From contig JBASNZ010000087.1 in NCBI GenBank assembly GCA_049657775.1, positions 1 through 64,000 of the forward strand: a stretch of DNA of 64,000 bases, given 5' to 3'. Below the pieces are notes generated by a model. That model made no database searches, had not been told where the DNA came from, and worked only from the letters and a program-made list of their open reading frames with translations. A program made the position numbers and the translations under genes. Shown here piece after piece: positions 17,298 through 25,588 of this stretch (its first letter is position 1; each line of letters opens with the position of its first letter). Source of the stretch: JBASNZ01 sp049657775. GTDB lineage: Bacteria; Actinomycetota; Coriobacteriia; Anaerosomatales; Anaerosomataceae.

Positions 17298-18224
17298 TTA
17301 CGAGCGCGCCGCCGTCGGCAGCGATTCCACCTCGATGTACACCCGCGTGCACTCTGGGTGCGCCGCGGAGATGGTCGTCTCGATACGGTGGATCGCATCG
17401 TGGATCTCCTCGGCGGACAGTGTGGCACGGAACTGTACGCCCAGGTTGACCACCAGCTCGTTCGGCCCCATGTACATCGTGAGGATCTCTCCCGCACGAT
17501 CCACGGCGCGGTCGGACTCGACAACTTCACGGATGCTCGCGATCGTCTTGGCGTCCGCGCTCTCGCCCAGCAGCAGGCCCTGCGTCTCGCTGGCGAGGAG
17601 CCACGCGACGCCCATCAGGAGCAGTCCGATGAAGATCGAGGCGCCGCCATCGAAGTACGGGTTCTCGAACATGTGGCCCAGGAATACGCCGATGAACGCT
17701 GCGATAAGACCGAGCATGGCGGCGCTGTCCTCGAGCACGATGGTGTACAGGCTGGGGTCCTTGGACTGCCTGATGAACGCCAGCGGTCGAACGGAGCCGC
17801 GCGCGGTGTTGAACTGCTTCATCGCGACCGAGAACGAGAAGCCCTCGATCACGAACGAGACGGCCAGCACGATGTAGTTCCACGTGGGGTTCTCAAGCGC
17901 TGCCGGGTGCTGCAGGTGCGTGATGCCCTCGTAGACCGACATCCCGCCGCCGATGCCAAAGATCGACATCGCCACGATGAGGCTCCAGAAGTAGAGCGCC
18001 TTGCCGTGTCCGAAGGGGTGATCGTCGTCGGCGGGCTTGGACGCCTGCTTCAGCCCAAAGAGCAGCAGTCCACCGTTGCCGGTATCCACGAGTGAGTGGA
18101 TGCCCTCAGCGATCATCGCCGAGGAGCCGGTGATGCTGGCCGCGACGAACTTGGCGATCGCTATCGAGAGGTTGCCGATGACTGCCGCAACGACCGCGGT
18201 CTTGGATTCTCCGTGCCCTGCCAT
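17298..18224 (-). CDS. Cation diffusion facilitator (CDF) family metal transporter
   Basis: This is a 308-residue protein. The start at MAGHGES has a ggggag ribosome site; 38 extra upstream codons are Arg-rich and unlikely. Six helices are visible, with the metal-site motif HSLVDTGN in helix 2 and the DDHPFGHGKALYFWSL loop, both standard for CDF exporters. The C-terminal cytoplasmic domain follows (RAGEILTMYMGPNELVVNLGVQF). It exports divalent metal ions in exchange for protons; the metal cannot be told from sequence. Confidence 0.9.
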   Translation of the reverse strand: MAGHGESKTAVVAAVIGNLSIAIAKFVAASITGSSAMIAEGIHSLVDTGNGGLLLFGLKQASKPADDDHPFGHGKALYFWSLIVAMSIFGIGGGMSVYEGITHLQHPAALENPTWNYIVLAVSFVIEGFSFSVAMKQFNTARGSVRPLAFIRQSKDPSLYTIVLEDSAAMLGLIAAFIGVFLGHMFENPYFDGGASIFIGLLLMGVAWLLASETQGLLLGESADAKTIASIREVVESDRAVDRAGEILTMYMGPNELVVNLGVQFRATLSAEEIHDAIHRIETTISAAHPECTRVYIEVESLPTAARS

Positions 18225-18316
18225 GGTTGCTCCCCGTTGTCGTTGCCGATGACGCCGTGCGGGGTACGGTCTCCTCCGAGGAGGTCGGCCCCGCATGATC
18301 GTCCGAGTGACCCGGA

Positions 18317-18600
18317 CTATGGTACCCGAATCGCGCATACTCGCGATCGTCCTATCCTGCGGCCCTGATGCTCAGGGTCCGCGCCGAGCCGCTCCACCAG
18401 ACAGGTGTCGCCGCTCATCACGCCCTGAACCGAGCTGACGATGCGGTCGTCCTGAACGGCCTTGAGCACGACGTGGTCTGCGTACCGCCCGCGGTGCGAA
18501 TAGAAGGATTCCGTCAGGGGCGGGAGGGCGAGGTCACCCTACTGCTCGCCAACCGCCGAGAACGCTTGCCTGATGAGGGAGTATGCCGGCGCGTTCGATG
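18317..18600 (-). pseudogene. Remnant of a GNAT N-acetyltransferase
   Basis: Reading the minus strand, one frame gives SLIRQAFSAVGEQ, an in-frame TAG, then DLALPPLTES...VLKAVQDDRIVSSVQGVMSGD and LGADPEHQGRRIG, and a stop soon after. This follows a GNAT domain through its acetyl-CoA loop (usually PE-QGRGIG) but lacks the C-terminal third. There is no start codon with a ribosome site. A plus-strand open frame over the same DNA is its shadow. Confidence 0.6.
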
Positions 18601-18606
18601 CGCATG

Positions 18607-19350
18607 TCAGGCCGTCACCTCGACCCGCGCGTTCGGGTCGAGCGGGTTGGTGCGGACCGCCAGCGAGTAGAGGTAGGGGTACTGCGACTTGAGGTGACGG
18701 AGGTGGGCCAACCACTGCGCGGCGAGTGCGGCATAGGCACGATTGATGTCGCCCGCCAGGTGTGCAAGGTCGGCCTTGGGAAGATCATCCAGGCTGCTGC
18801 GGTGTGCGAGCTCATCGGCGAGATGAGACACCGCCCAGAGCGTGTCCGTGAACGTCTCGTGCTCAAGGAGGTTCTGGTTCTCCAGCAGTCGCAGCAGTAA
18901 CGGGCGTTGCGCGACCATCATGGCCTTGAGCCGCTGTAGGTTGCCACGGGCGATGTCGATGGAGAAGGTGTGCCCGAGCACCGCGGCCTGAGCGTTGGCA
19001 AACTGCGTGTCCGACCACCCGTCGGTGGGCACCAGCTCGTTGCAGATGTCGTCAAGAGAGGCGTCAAAGGTAGCAAGCTCACCGAGCAGGTCGGTTCCGG
19101 CCTCGGCGAAGAACGCACCGATGACCATGTTGAGCTTGAACATCAGTTCCTGCTTGGATCGCTTCTCGAGCAACGCGTTGAGCACCACCGTCACCAGAAG
19201 GACTTGAACTGGCAGGAACGCGATGTCGCCTATGAGGTACACGAAGATGTGATGGGCATCCCGGAAGATGAGGTAGTGCAGCCCGTACAGGACGACAGTT
19301 GCGGCGATCAGCCCGAGAACAAGGCGCGTACGCCAACGGCGTTCGTTCAT
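18607..19350 (-). CDS. Membrane-anchored protein of unknown function
   Basis: This is a 247-residue protein with the start at MNERRWRTRL, with ggagga upstream. Two hydrophobic helices lie close together (LVLGLIAATVVLYGLHYLIF and FVYLIGDIAFLPVQVLLVTVV), then KRSKQELMFKLNMVIGAFF and a helical cytoplasmic domain of about 180 residues. The pair of helices followed by EKRSKQ resembles small membrane-tethered proteins often labelled 'hypothetical' in actinobacteria. No function can be assigned. Confidence 0.7.
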   Translation of the reverse strand: MNERRWRTRLVLGLIAATVVLYGLHYLIFRDAHHIFVYLIGDIAFLPVQVLLVTVVLNALLEKRSKQELMFKLNMVIGAFFAEAGTDLLGELATFDASLDDICNELVPTDGWSDTQFANAQAAVLGHTFSIDIARGNLQRLKAMMVAQRPLLLRLLENQNLLEHETFTDTLWAVSHLADELAHRSSLDDLPKADLAHLAGDINRAYAALAAQWLAHLRHLKSQYPYLYSLAVRTNPLDPNARVEVTA

Positions 19351-19562
19351 GTCGGTCCTCCGGTGTGGCCTGGTGGGTCCCTGAATCGTATCGTGACGCG
19401 TCAACCAGGTATACACCCGCCGGGGAACGAGCAGGGCGGCGCAGGGAGGCGCAGGGAGGCGGTGTGGTCGGTCATCGCGGGTCTGTTGCATCGGTGTGGG
19501 CGGGGCCGCATAATCAGCAGGCTGCGCGCACGGTCGCGCTTCGACCGACGCCGAGGAGTACC

Positions 19563-20441
19563 GTGACAGCGAGCATCGACTACACGACCGCCACAGCCCC
19601 GCCGATGACGATCACTCGCATCGAGCTGCCAAGCACCACGCTTCGCGTCGGCATCGCGGGTGATGGGCCGCCGGTGATCATGGTTCCGGCCACCATTTCG
19701 CTCGTGGAGGACTGGGCGTCGATGGTGCAGTTCGTCGGGCAGCGGCACACGGCGCACTTCTTCGAGCTCCCGGGCCACGGAGGGAGCGACGCCTTTGCCG
19801 GAGCGTTCTCAAGCGACCGCGTTGCGCAGGCGGTCGGTGAGCTCGCCGATGCGATCGGCGCCGATCGCTTCACACTCATCGGATTCTCGTTCGGCGGTCT
19901 GCTCACGCTCAAGACGCTGCGGCTTCACCAAGACCGCATCGACCGCGTGGTGCTGCTCTCACCGTTCGTCTCTCACACGGCGCTCAGGCACTCGCCTACC
20001 AAGCTTGCGATCATGCGCAGCACGCTCGTGGCACTCAGGCCGGAGTTCGCGCGTCGCGGGATGCTTGCGGTTCTGCACAACCCCTCGACTGTCGCGGCGA
20101 TGGATTGGTACATGCGCGAGGTCGGCAAGTTCGAGACCGCAGCCGATCTTCGCGCCAGACTTGCCGGCTTCTCGGCCTCCACGCTCGACGTCTTCATCGC
20201 ACAGGTGAACGAGGTCCTCACCACCGCCGAGTCCGACGTTGCCGGGCCGTTCGACGTCCCATGCGTGTTCGGGATGTCGGAGTTTGATCCGATGCTGGAT
20301 TTCGGCATCACGCGTGAGTTCGTGCGCGGCCAGTTCAGAGACGTTGCCGAGGAGGTCTGGGACTGGCCGTATCACGCGCCGCCCGTGCCGCTCACGTTCG
20401 AAGACTACAACCGCGACTACCGCGCAGCGCTCGACTGGTAG
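19563..20441 (+). CDS. Alpha/beta hydrolase
   Basis: This is a 292-residue protein with a GTG start after gaggag. The nucleophile elbow is GFSFGG near residue 104, the strand before it carries ELPGHGGSD, and a late His occurs in WPYHAPP. These are the canonical parts of the alpha/beta hydrolase fold (Ser-Asp-His). The substrate is unknown. A much longer open frame starts at 19299, but that part is out of keeping with the family and has no ribosome site. Confidence 0.82.
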   Translation: MTASIDYTTATAPPMTITRIELPSTTLRVGIAGDGPPVIMVPATISLVEDWASMVQFVGQRHTAHFFELPGHGGSDAFAGAFSSDRVAQAVGELADAIGADRFTLIGFSFGGLLTLKTLRLHQDRIDRVVLLSPFVSHTALRHSPTKLAIMRSTLVALRPEFARRGMLAVLHNPSTVAAMDWYMREVGKFETAADLRARLAGFSASTLDVFIAQVNEVLTTAESDVAGPFDVPCVFGMSEFDPMLDFGITREFVRGQFRDVAEEVWDWPYHAPPVPLTFEDYNRDYRAALDW

Positions 20442-20503
20442 CACCCTCGTCGCTCCGATCGGGTATCGTCACAGGTGATGGTTATGACGACCGAGGAGAA
20501 ACC

Positions 20504-21070
20504 ATGACGGACGAGACCCCTGTGGCCGCCGACGCGGCCGAGAACGAGCATTTCGAGGATCTTTCGGGCGAGGAACTCGTCATCGAGAAGATCGAGGCCG
20601 ATACCCTCACGCTCACGACGAGTGCGGTCGGCGCCGCCACGGTCCGTGACGCGCACATCACCGCATCCGCTGTAGGGCTTCTCGGCGCGACTCACGACGT
20701 AAGCGTCACAGCGGCCGGAGCATGCGCCATCGGCGCCCAGGGCGATCTGTCCATGGAGCGCGCAGGTGCGGGCGCTGTGGTCGCCGGAGGAGACATCACG
20801 CTCACGCAGGGCGGCGCCGAGCTGCTGCTGGCGGGTGGATCCGTCTCGGTAAACCAGGGTGGCGCGGGCATCATCGCCGCACGCGAGGTCGCCATCAAGG
20901 ACGGATGGGTCGGTCTCGTGGCCGCTCGTGACGTTGAGCTTGCCGAGGGCGTGCAGGTCATGTTCGGGCCTCGCGAGGCCGTGGTGTTCGGTGCGGCGTT
21001 CGGGGCGCTCTTCGCTCTTGGATTCGCGCTGGCCATGCGTTTCCGCGGCGGCTGCTGCGACGAGGACTGA
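20504..21070 (+). CDS. Repetitive beta-structure protein with C-terminal membrane helix
   Basis: This is a 188-residue protein. Residues 28-150 form short repeating strands with GA/GG turns (for example SAVGAATVRDAHITASAVGLLGA, AGAVVAGGDITLTQGGAELLLAGG), which suggests a small beta-solenoid. A membrane helix follows (VVFGAAFGALFALGFALAM) and the end is FRGGCCDED, two adjacent cysteines in an acidic tail. The N terminus is acidic and has no signal peptide. The solenoid resembles bactofilin-like folds only in general pattern. It lies 18 bases before the DUF72 gene. Confidence 0.7.
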   Translation: MTDETPVAADAAENEHFEDLSGEELVIEKIEADTLTLTTSAVGAATVRDAHITASAVGLLGATHDVSVTAAGACAIGAQGDLSMERAGAGAVVAGGDITLTQGGAELLLAGGSVSVNQGGAGIIAAREVAIKDGWVGLVAARDVELAEGVQVMFGPREAVVFGAAFGALFALGFALAMRFRGGCCDED

Positions 21071-21088
21071 GAGTCGGGCGGGATCACG

Positions 21089-22042
21089 GTGGGCGGCGTT
21101 CGCGTCGGAACATGCTCGTGGACCGACAAGACGATGATCGAGGCGTGGTACCCGCCATCGATGAAGACTGCCGAGGCGCGACTGAGGTACTATGCCGGGC
21201 GGTTCGACACCGTTGAAGCGGACTCGCCGTTCTACGCCATCCCTCGCCCGGATGTGGCGTCAAACTGGGTGGATCGGACCCCCGAGGGGTTCGTCTTCCA
21301 CGTGAAGGCGTTCGGCCTCATGACCCGGCACAGCGTGGACGAGCGCAGACTGCCGCCCGAGTTGAGGGACCTCGTTACCGACGTGGACGACCGCGGGAGG
21401 GTCAAGCATCCCTCGGCGGCGTTGATCGACGCGTCATTCGACTGTTTCGCCGACTTTATCCGGCCCCTGCAAGATGCGGGGAAGCTGGGCGGAGTGCTCA
21501 TGCAGTTCCCGCCGCACATCGCCGCGACCGATCATGCCCGGGCGCACGAACATCTGGGCTACCTGGAGTACGCGGCCGAGAAGCTGGGCGGGACCCGCAT
21601 ACTGGTGGAGTTCCGGCACCCGTCATGGGTCACCGGTCACCAGCTTGCCGAGACGCTGCGGTTCCTCTCGGACAGAGACCTTGCCTACGTGAGTGTGGAC
21701 TCGCCGCAGTTTCCCGATCACTCGACCATGCCGCCGATCACCGCTGCAACGAGCGATTGGTCCTATGTTCGACTGCACGGTCGTAATCGCGAGACGTTCT
21801 TCGGGCGCAACGTGAGCGCCGCGGACCGGTTTGACTACCTGTACACGACCGAGGAGCTCCACGAGTGGGAGCCGCGCGTGCGCGAGCTCGCCGCAACGAG
21901 CGACGTCACCTGGGTGATGTTCAACAACTGCAAGTACGACTACGCGCCTCGCAACGCCCGCGAGATGGCATCGATCCTACAGATCGAGCCATACCGCGAT
22001 GAGACCGTGGGAGGTGCCGGGCAGCTCGATCTGGGACTGTAG
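21089..22042 (+). CDS. DUF72 (YecE-like) family protein
   Basis: This is a 317-residue protein with a GTG start. It begins VRVGTCSWTDKTM...WYPP, followed by EADSPFYAIP and FVFHVKAF, and later YVRLHGRN and WVMFNNCKYDYAPRNA. These are the standard DUF72 TIM-barrel landmarks. The biochemical role of the family is not settled. It follows the beta-repeat protein closely and ends 1 base before the convergent TetR gene. Confidence 0.9.
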   Translation: MGGVRVGTCSWTDKTMIEAWYPPSMKTAEARLRYYAGRFDTVEADSPFYAIPRPDVASNWVDRTPEGFVFHVKAFGLMTRHSVDERRLPPELRDLVTDVDDRGRVKHPSAALIDASFDCFADFIRPLQDAGKLGGVLMQFPPHIAATDHARAHEHLGYLEYAAEKLGGTRILVEFRHPSWVTGHQLAETLRFLSDRDLAYVSVDSPQFPDHSTMPPITAATSDWSYVRLHGRNRETFFGRNVSAADRFDYLYTTEELHEWEPRVRELAATSDVTWVMFNNCKYDYAPRNAREMASILQIEPYRDETVGGAGQLDLGL

Positions 22043-22043
22043 C

Positions 22044-22661
22044 TCAGGCCGTCTGCGGCTCCGCGAAACACATGGACACGAAGGTCCTGGCCAGATGCAG
22101 CGCGCGCTCTTCGATCTCGGCGGGCGAAGCCTCCGAGCCTGGTCTGACGAGTCGACCCGAGATGGCAAGCATCGAGATGCCATGGACGGCGGCCCAGTGC
22201 ACCGTCGCCGCCGCCGCAACATCGTCCCGGGCGGGCATGTCGCCTCCGGCGATCCCTTGAGCGATGAGATCTCGAGTCGCGTCCCAGCCGTGTACCCACT
22301 CGCCCCACTCCTCTTCGTTCCTTGGGACGAGCACCTCGGACTGGTACATGAAACGGTAGATCCCGGGATGGTTCATGGCCCACCGGACATACGCTTCGGC
22401 GCGCGCAACCAAACACTCCTGTGGAGTTCCGCCGGCATCATCGATGGCCGACGTCATCAGTTCGTAGGCGCGAATCAGTGTCTGTCGCAGCAAGTCGTCC
22501 TTGTTCTCGAAGTACAGGTAGATCGTCGTTGGACTGTATCCGATACGATCCGCGACCGCCCGCATCGTGACGCCCTCGGGGCCCCTCTCCTCGACGATGT
22601 CAGCCGTAGCGCGGATGATGCTTTCGGCCAGGTCGGGATTACCGGGTCGTGCAGTCATCAT
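22044..22661 (-). CDS. TetR-family transcriptional regulator
   Basis: This is a 205-residue protein starting MMTARPGN with an aaggggg site. The N-terminal helix-turn-helix reads ESIIRATADIVEERGPEGVTMRAVADRIGYSPTTIYLYFENKDDLL, in the TetR arrangement. The ligand domain (LVARAEAYVRWAMNHPGIYRFMYQSE) resembles the TetR C-terminal WHG type. No obvious target operon is adjacent; the upstream neighbour is a broken ABC gene. An imperfect GTGTG/CACAC palindrome lies about 60 bases upstream of its start. Confidence 0.9.
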   Translation of the reverse strand: MMTARPGNPDLAESIIRATADIVEERGPEGVTMRAVADRIGYSPTTIYLYFENKDDLLRQTLIRAYELMTSAIDDAGGTPQECLVARAEAYVRWAMNHPGIYRFMYQSEVLVPRNEEEWGEWVHGWDATRDLIAQGIAGGDMPARDDVAAAATVHWAAVHGISMLAISGRLVRPGSEASPAEIEERALHLARTFVSMCFAEPQTA

Positions 22662-22775
22662 CAGCCCCCTTGCCCGTATTTCCCCCTGTAACCAGTCTAC
22701 CCTTACCACTGACACGAACCGTGTGTTGCCTCACACAGGTGGCCGCAGATTCCGACAATCGGTCGGTCTCCCGCG

Positions 22776-23067
22776 CTACGGACGAGCGACGTAGAGGTTG
22801 GCAACATCCTGAACGAGCCGGCCGTCAGTGACCTCGAGTATCCGATCCGTCTGCTGCGCCACACTGCGGTCGTGAGTGACGATGAGCAACGCCGTTCCAA
22901 TCTCGGTGTTGAGACTCCGGAACAGTCGGTAGACCGCGTCGGTATTGACGGTGTCGAGGTTCCCCGTGGGCTCATCGGCAAGCAGAAGAGCGGGCCGGTT
23001 CATGAGCGCCCGGGCGATAGCCACCCTCTGCTTCTGGCCTCCGGACAGCTGGTTCGCGAGCGGGGAC
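22776..23067 (-). pseudogene. 5'-truncated LolD/MacB-type ABC transporter ATPase
   Basis: The C-terminal half of an ABC ATPase is intact: signature LSGGQKQRVAIARALM, Walker B LLLADEPTGNLD, and the switch His in VTHD. The Walker A half is missing. Homology stops just before the signature (about SPLANQ), and the DNA beyond belongs to an oppositely oriented gene fragment. Without Walker A it cannot hydrolyse ATP. It is a deletion remnant, probably of an efflux ATPase like the one at 34116-34787. Confidence 0.75.
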
Positions 23068-23700
23068 CGCACGCTAGCGTTTCGCGACGACACGTCCGGC
23101 GACCTCTTCTGGGCGGACACTGAGAGCGGCGCAATCCGCTACTGGCGGACAGCGAGACCGCCTGCAGCACCGGCTTTGCAGGGAGACATCGGCGAAGCAG
23201 GGGCAGGGAGGATTGCCGAGGACGTCTCGGCGCGAATGGCCGATGAAACGGTCCCCAGGTCGTCGAGAACCGGCCATGTGGTGCAGAAGACCGTCAGTAG
23301 GCGTACGGATGACGTGCGGGATGAGTACATCGTGACGCTCTGCGAGTACATCGGCGAGGTTAGGACCGAGAATCAGACTCGCGTTGTCTTGAGCGCCGTT
23401 GACGGAACAGTCCTCTCCGCTCAGTCCTGGGACACGCCGACAAGGGTGGGACTGGCTCCGAGTATCGCGCCCGCACTAGCGCTCGCCGCCGCTGAATCGG
23501 CAGCGCACATGCCTATCCATACGGAGGAGTTCTCGGAGCTCCGAGTACTCGAGTCGGCCGTCACGCCTCAGGTGCTGGTGTGGTGGGTTGAGCTCGCCAC
23601 GGGCAACGCCGACTTTGGGGGAGTGCGTACTGTGGTAATCGATGCACAGTCGGGCGCGGTTCTTCAGGTCATCGAGGGTGGTGAGCACCTCAGGCGATGA
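23068..23700 (+). pseudogene. 5'-truncated exported PepSY-like protein (no credible start)
   Basis: From about 23068 a frame reads SGDRTLAFRDDTSGDLFWAD... for roughly 210 residues to a TGA at 23698-23700. The C-terminal part (VWWVELATGNADFGGVRTVVIDAQSGAVLQVIEGG) resembles PepSY-type repeat units. The open frame extends further 5' only through antisense of the ABC remnant, so the true N terminus has been lost. It may be translated from an internal codon, but no signal peptide remains. Its last bases overlap the following lipoprotein start (ATGA), so the two once formed an operon. Confidence 0.5.
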
Positions 23701-24149
23701 GTCAGCGCGCAGTACACATCCTCGCGGTGCTAGTCTTGGTGGTACTCGGGGCCGGATGCGGCCAGCAGGATCAGTCTCGCGGTCCCGAGACAGCAACCGA
23801 GAGCGTGAACGCGACGCGCTCGGCACCCGCACCCGCGGACCGCGCCATCACGTTTGCCATGGAGTCCACGCTTCCGTCGGTGACGACCGTCCGGCACTAC
23901 TTCGCGCCGGGCATGTACGTAGGGCCCAACGGGCCCTTTGGAGCCCACGACATCGACGTCGAGTCCGTCTCGACAGATGTTGATGAGTCGGACATTCTGC
24001 GCGCCCTGCTCGCCGCCGATCGCGTCTACCAGGATGAGTCCGCCATCTTCTTGATAGTGGTCTATCCCGTGCCTGACGGCACCGGTGTGATGCGAGGCTA
24101 CGAGTGGGTGCGGCCGCTCTCGGATGAACGTATGGAGCGCGAGGGCTGA
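23697..24149 (+). CDS. Small lipoprotein of unknown function
   Basis: This is a 150-residue protein with a type II signal: LAVLVLVVLGAGC places the lipobox Cys at about residue 21. The mature part contains RHYFAPGMYVGPNGPFGAHDIDV and ends with an acidic/basic stretch. It is translationally coupled to the preceding truncated gene. No family was recognised. Confidence 0.65.
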   Translation: MSQRAVHILAVLVLVVLGAGCGQQDQSRGPETATESVNATRSAPAPADRAITFAMESTLPSVTTVRHYFAPGMYVGPNGPFGAHDIDVESVSTDVDESDILRALLAADRVYQDESAIFLIVVYPVPDGTGVMRGYEWVRPLSDERMEREG

Positions 24150-24177
24150 GCTGCCTGCGAGCGACGCGATCGATGAA

Positions 24178-24282
24178 ATGGGACTTGCGGGAAACGCGGA
24201 GGAGGTGAGCGCTGAGGCTATTGAGGCAGCTCTCACGAACCCGGACGCCCTTCACTGGATCCAGGAGCCTGTCTTGCAGTAG
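24178..24282 (+). pseudogene. Possible C-terminal gene fragment
   Basis: A short frame reads MGLAGNAEEVSAEAIEAALT then NPDALHWIQEPVLQ to a TAG. Composition is protein-like and the frame is open for about 17 further codons upstream, out of frame with the preceding lipoprotein. There is no ribosome site. It may be the tail of a deleted gene; it is too short to classify. Confidence 0.3.
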
Positions 24283-24357
24283 GGGGAGCGCTATAGACAT
24301 GTCGGCGCGGGGTGGCTACAATCTCGTCTGCTGTCCGCTTGTTCGACAGCCACCCAT

Positions 24358-24434
24358 GGGGGTGTAGCTCAGCTGGTTAGAGCGCCGGCCTGTCAAGCCG
24401 GAGGTCGCGGGTTCGAGCCCCGTCACTCCCGCCA
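24358..24434 (+). tRNA. tRNA-Asp (anticodon GTC)
   Basis: The acceptor gggggtg pairs with cactccc (one G-T pair). The anticodon stem ccggc/gccgg encloses ctGTCaa, the T loop is gggttcgagcccc, and the GCCA end is encoded. Length is 77 nt. Confidence 0.95.
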
Positions 24435-24445
24435 TAGACACTTCG

Positions 24446-24468
24446 GAAGCCGCCACTCTGGCGGCTTC
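24446..24468 (+). terminator. Terminator after tRNA-Asp
   Basis: A ten-base perfect stem gaagccgcca / tggcggcttc with a 3-base loop is followed by ttctgtt. Confidence 0.75.
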
Positions 24469-24542
24469 TTCTGTTGCGTACCGATGTGCATGTTCCGCTG
24501 TGATCGCACCCGGCTTCTCCGTCGCGTGTTCAGCGATACCTA

Positions 24543-24561
24543 GGTGGGTATATACCCCACC
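24543..24561. promoter_or_regulatory. Palindrome upstream of the DUF305 gene, possible metal-regulator operator
   Basis: The 12-base perfect palindrome GGGTATATACCC (24546-24557) is embedded in a longer GGTGGG...CCCACC symmetry with one extra C. It lies 15 bases before the DUF305 start, where it would overlap the promoter. G-tract palindromes of this type are bound by CsoR-like copper sensors; no csoR gene is in the window, so the regulator is a guess. Confidence 0.4.
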
Positions 24562-24575
24562 GAGAAGGTGATGAC

Positions 24576-25259
24576 ATGAAGAAGCCCACGTTACTCATCC
24601 TCGGCGTCGTACTCGTCGTCGTAGGGCTTGTTGGTGCGCTCGTCGTTGGAAGCATCACGGGCGGCAGCGCGAACTGCCCGGGCGGTGGCACGTGCCTTGG
24701 GGCCCGTGTGCCGGAACCTAACGGCTCCGTCGTCCCCGAAGATCGCGGACCGCTCGCCCCCGAATCGCCGCTTGGCTTTGGGAATCAGGCAGACGGCATG
24801 GACGCCATGTTCATCGTGGAGATGATCCCGCATCACGAAGACGCGATTGCGATGGCCGAGTTGGCGCTCACTCGCGCCGAGCACCCCGAGATCAAGCAGC
24901 TGGCCGAAGATGTCATCCGGACCCAGTCCGCTGAGATCGAGCAGATGCGCGAGTGGTACGTCGACTGGTACGGGGAGAGCGTCCCCGAGGGCGGCAGTGG
25001 TTCGTTCGGCATGATGGGCGGCGGCATGATGGGCGGCGCGTTCGGCGACCTGGAGAGCCTCAAGGACGCCGAGCAGTTCGACAAGACGTTCATCGAGCAG
25101 ATGGTTCCGCATCACCAGATGGGGATCATGATGGCCCGCATGGCGGGCAACGCCACAAGCCGGCCGGAGATCGAGGGACTTACTGACAGCATCATCGCAT
25201 CACAGGGCGACGAGGTCGCCCGGATGCAGGATTGGTATCAGGAGTGGTACGGGCGCTGA
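24576..25259 (+). CDS. DUF305 family exported protein
   Basis: This is a 227-residue protein with an N-terminal membrane anchor/signal helix (residues 4-28). It has two DUF305 half-repeats, each with the motif M(I/V)PHH: FIVEMIPHHEDAIAMAELA and FIEQMVPHHQMGIMMARMA. Between them is a Met-rich stretch (FGMMGGGMMGGAF). DUF305 proteins are widespread near copper-handling genes, and the His and Met richness fits metal binding outside the cell. It is followed 38 bases later by a SHOCT protein that also begins with MMGG repeats. Confidence 0.88.
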   Translation: MKKPTLLILGVVLVVVGLVGALVVGSITGGSANCPGGGTCLGARVPEPNGSVVPEDRGPLAPESPLGFGNQADGMDAMFIVEMIPHHEDAIAMAELALTRAEHPEIKQLAEDVIRTQSAEIEQMREWYVDWYGESVPEGGSGSFGMMGGGMMGGAFGDLESLKDAEQFDKTFIEQMVPHHQMGIMMARMAGNATSRPEIEGLTDSIIASQGDEVARMQDWYQEWYGR

Positions 25260-25297
25260 GACGGCGCCACGCGTCAATACAGAGGAGTTGAGTCGCC

Positions 25298-25588
25298 ATG
25301 ATGGGCGGACCTGGATACGGATATGGAACTGGCTACGGAATGATGGGCGGCAGCTGGATCGGCGGCCTGCTCTTGTTCTTCTTCGGCCTGCTCGTGCTGA
25401 TCGGTGTCGTTTTGCTCATCGTGTGGGCAATAAGGGCATCATCGCGGCACGGACACGAGACGATGGGGCAGACCCCCCACGGCCCGGCCGGTCACGAAGA
25501 AGCCATCGCGATCGTGAAGAAGCGCTTTGCGAGCGGTGAGATCACGAAGGAGCAGTACGACGAGATCGTGCGCGCGCTCGGCAGCTAG
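25298..25588 (+). CDS. Single-pass membrane protein with C-terminal SHOCT domain
   Basis: This is a 96-residue protein. The Gly/Tyr/Met-rich N terminus (MMGGPGYGYGTGYGMMGG) precedes one membrane helix (residues 21-45). The end, AIAIVKKRFASGEITKEQYDEIVRALG, is a typical SHOCT domain. Ribosome site gaggag. It is probably co-transcribed with the DUF305 gene. Its stop codon overlaps that of the convergent CDGSH gene in the palindrome CTAG. Confidence 0.85.
   Translation: MMGGPGYGYGTGYGMMGGSWIGGLLLFFFGLLVLIGVVLLIVWAIRASSRHGHETMGQTPHGPAGHEEAIAIVKKRFASGEITKEQYDEIVRALGS

Noticed and set aside
18368..18670. Plus-strand 100-codon open frame
   Set aside because: Antisense to the GNAT remnant, which has recognisable domain sequence; it also runs into the next gene's coding strand.
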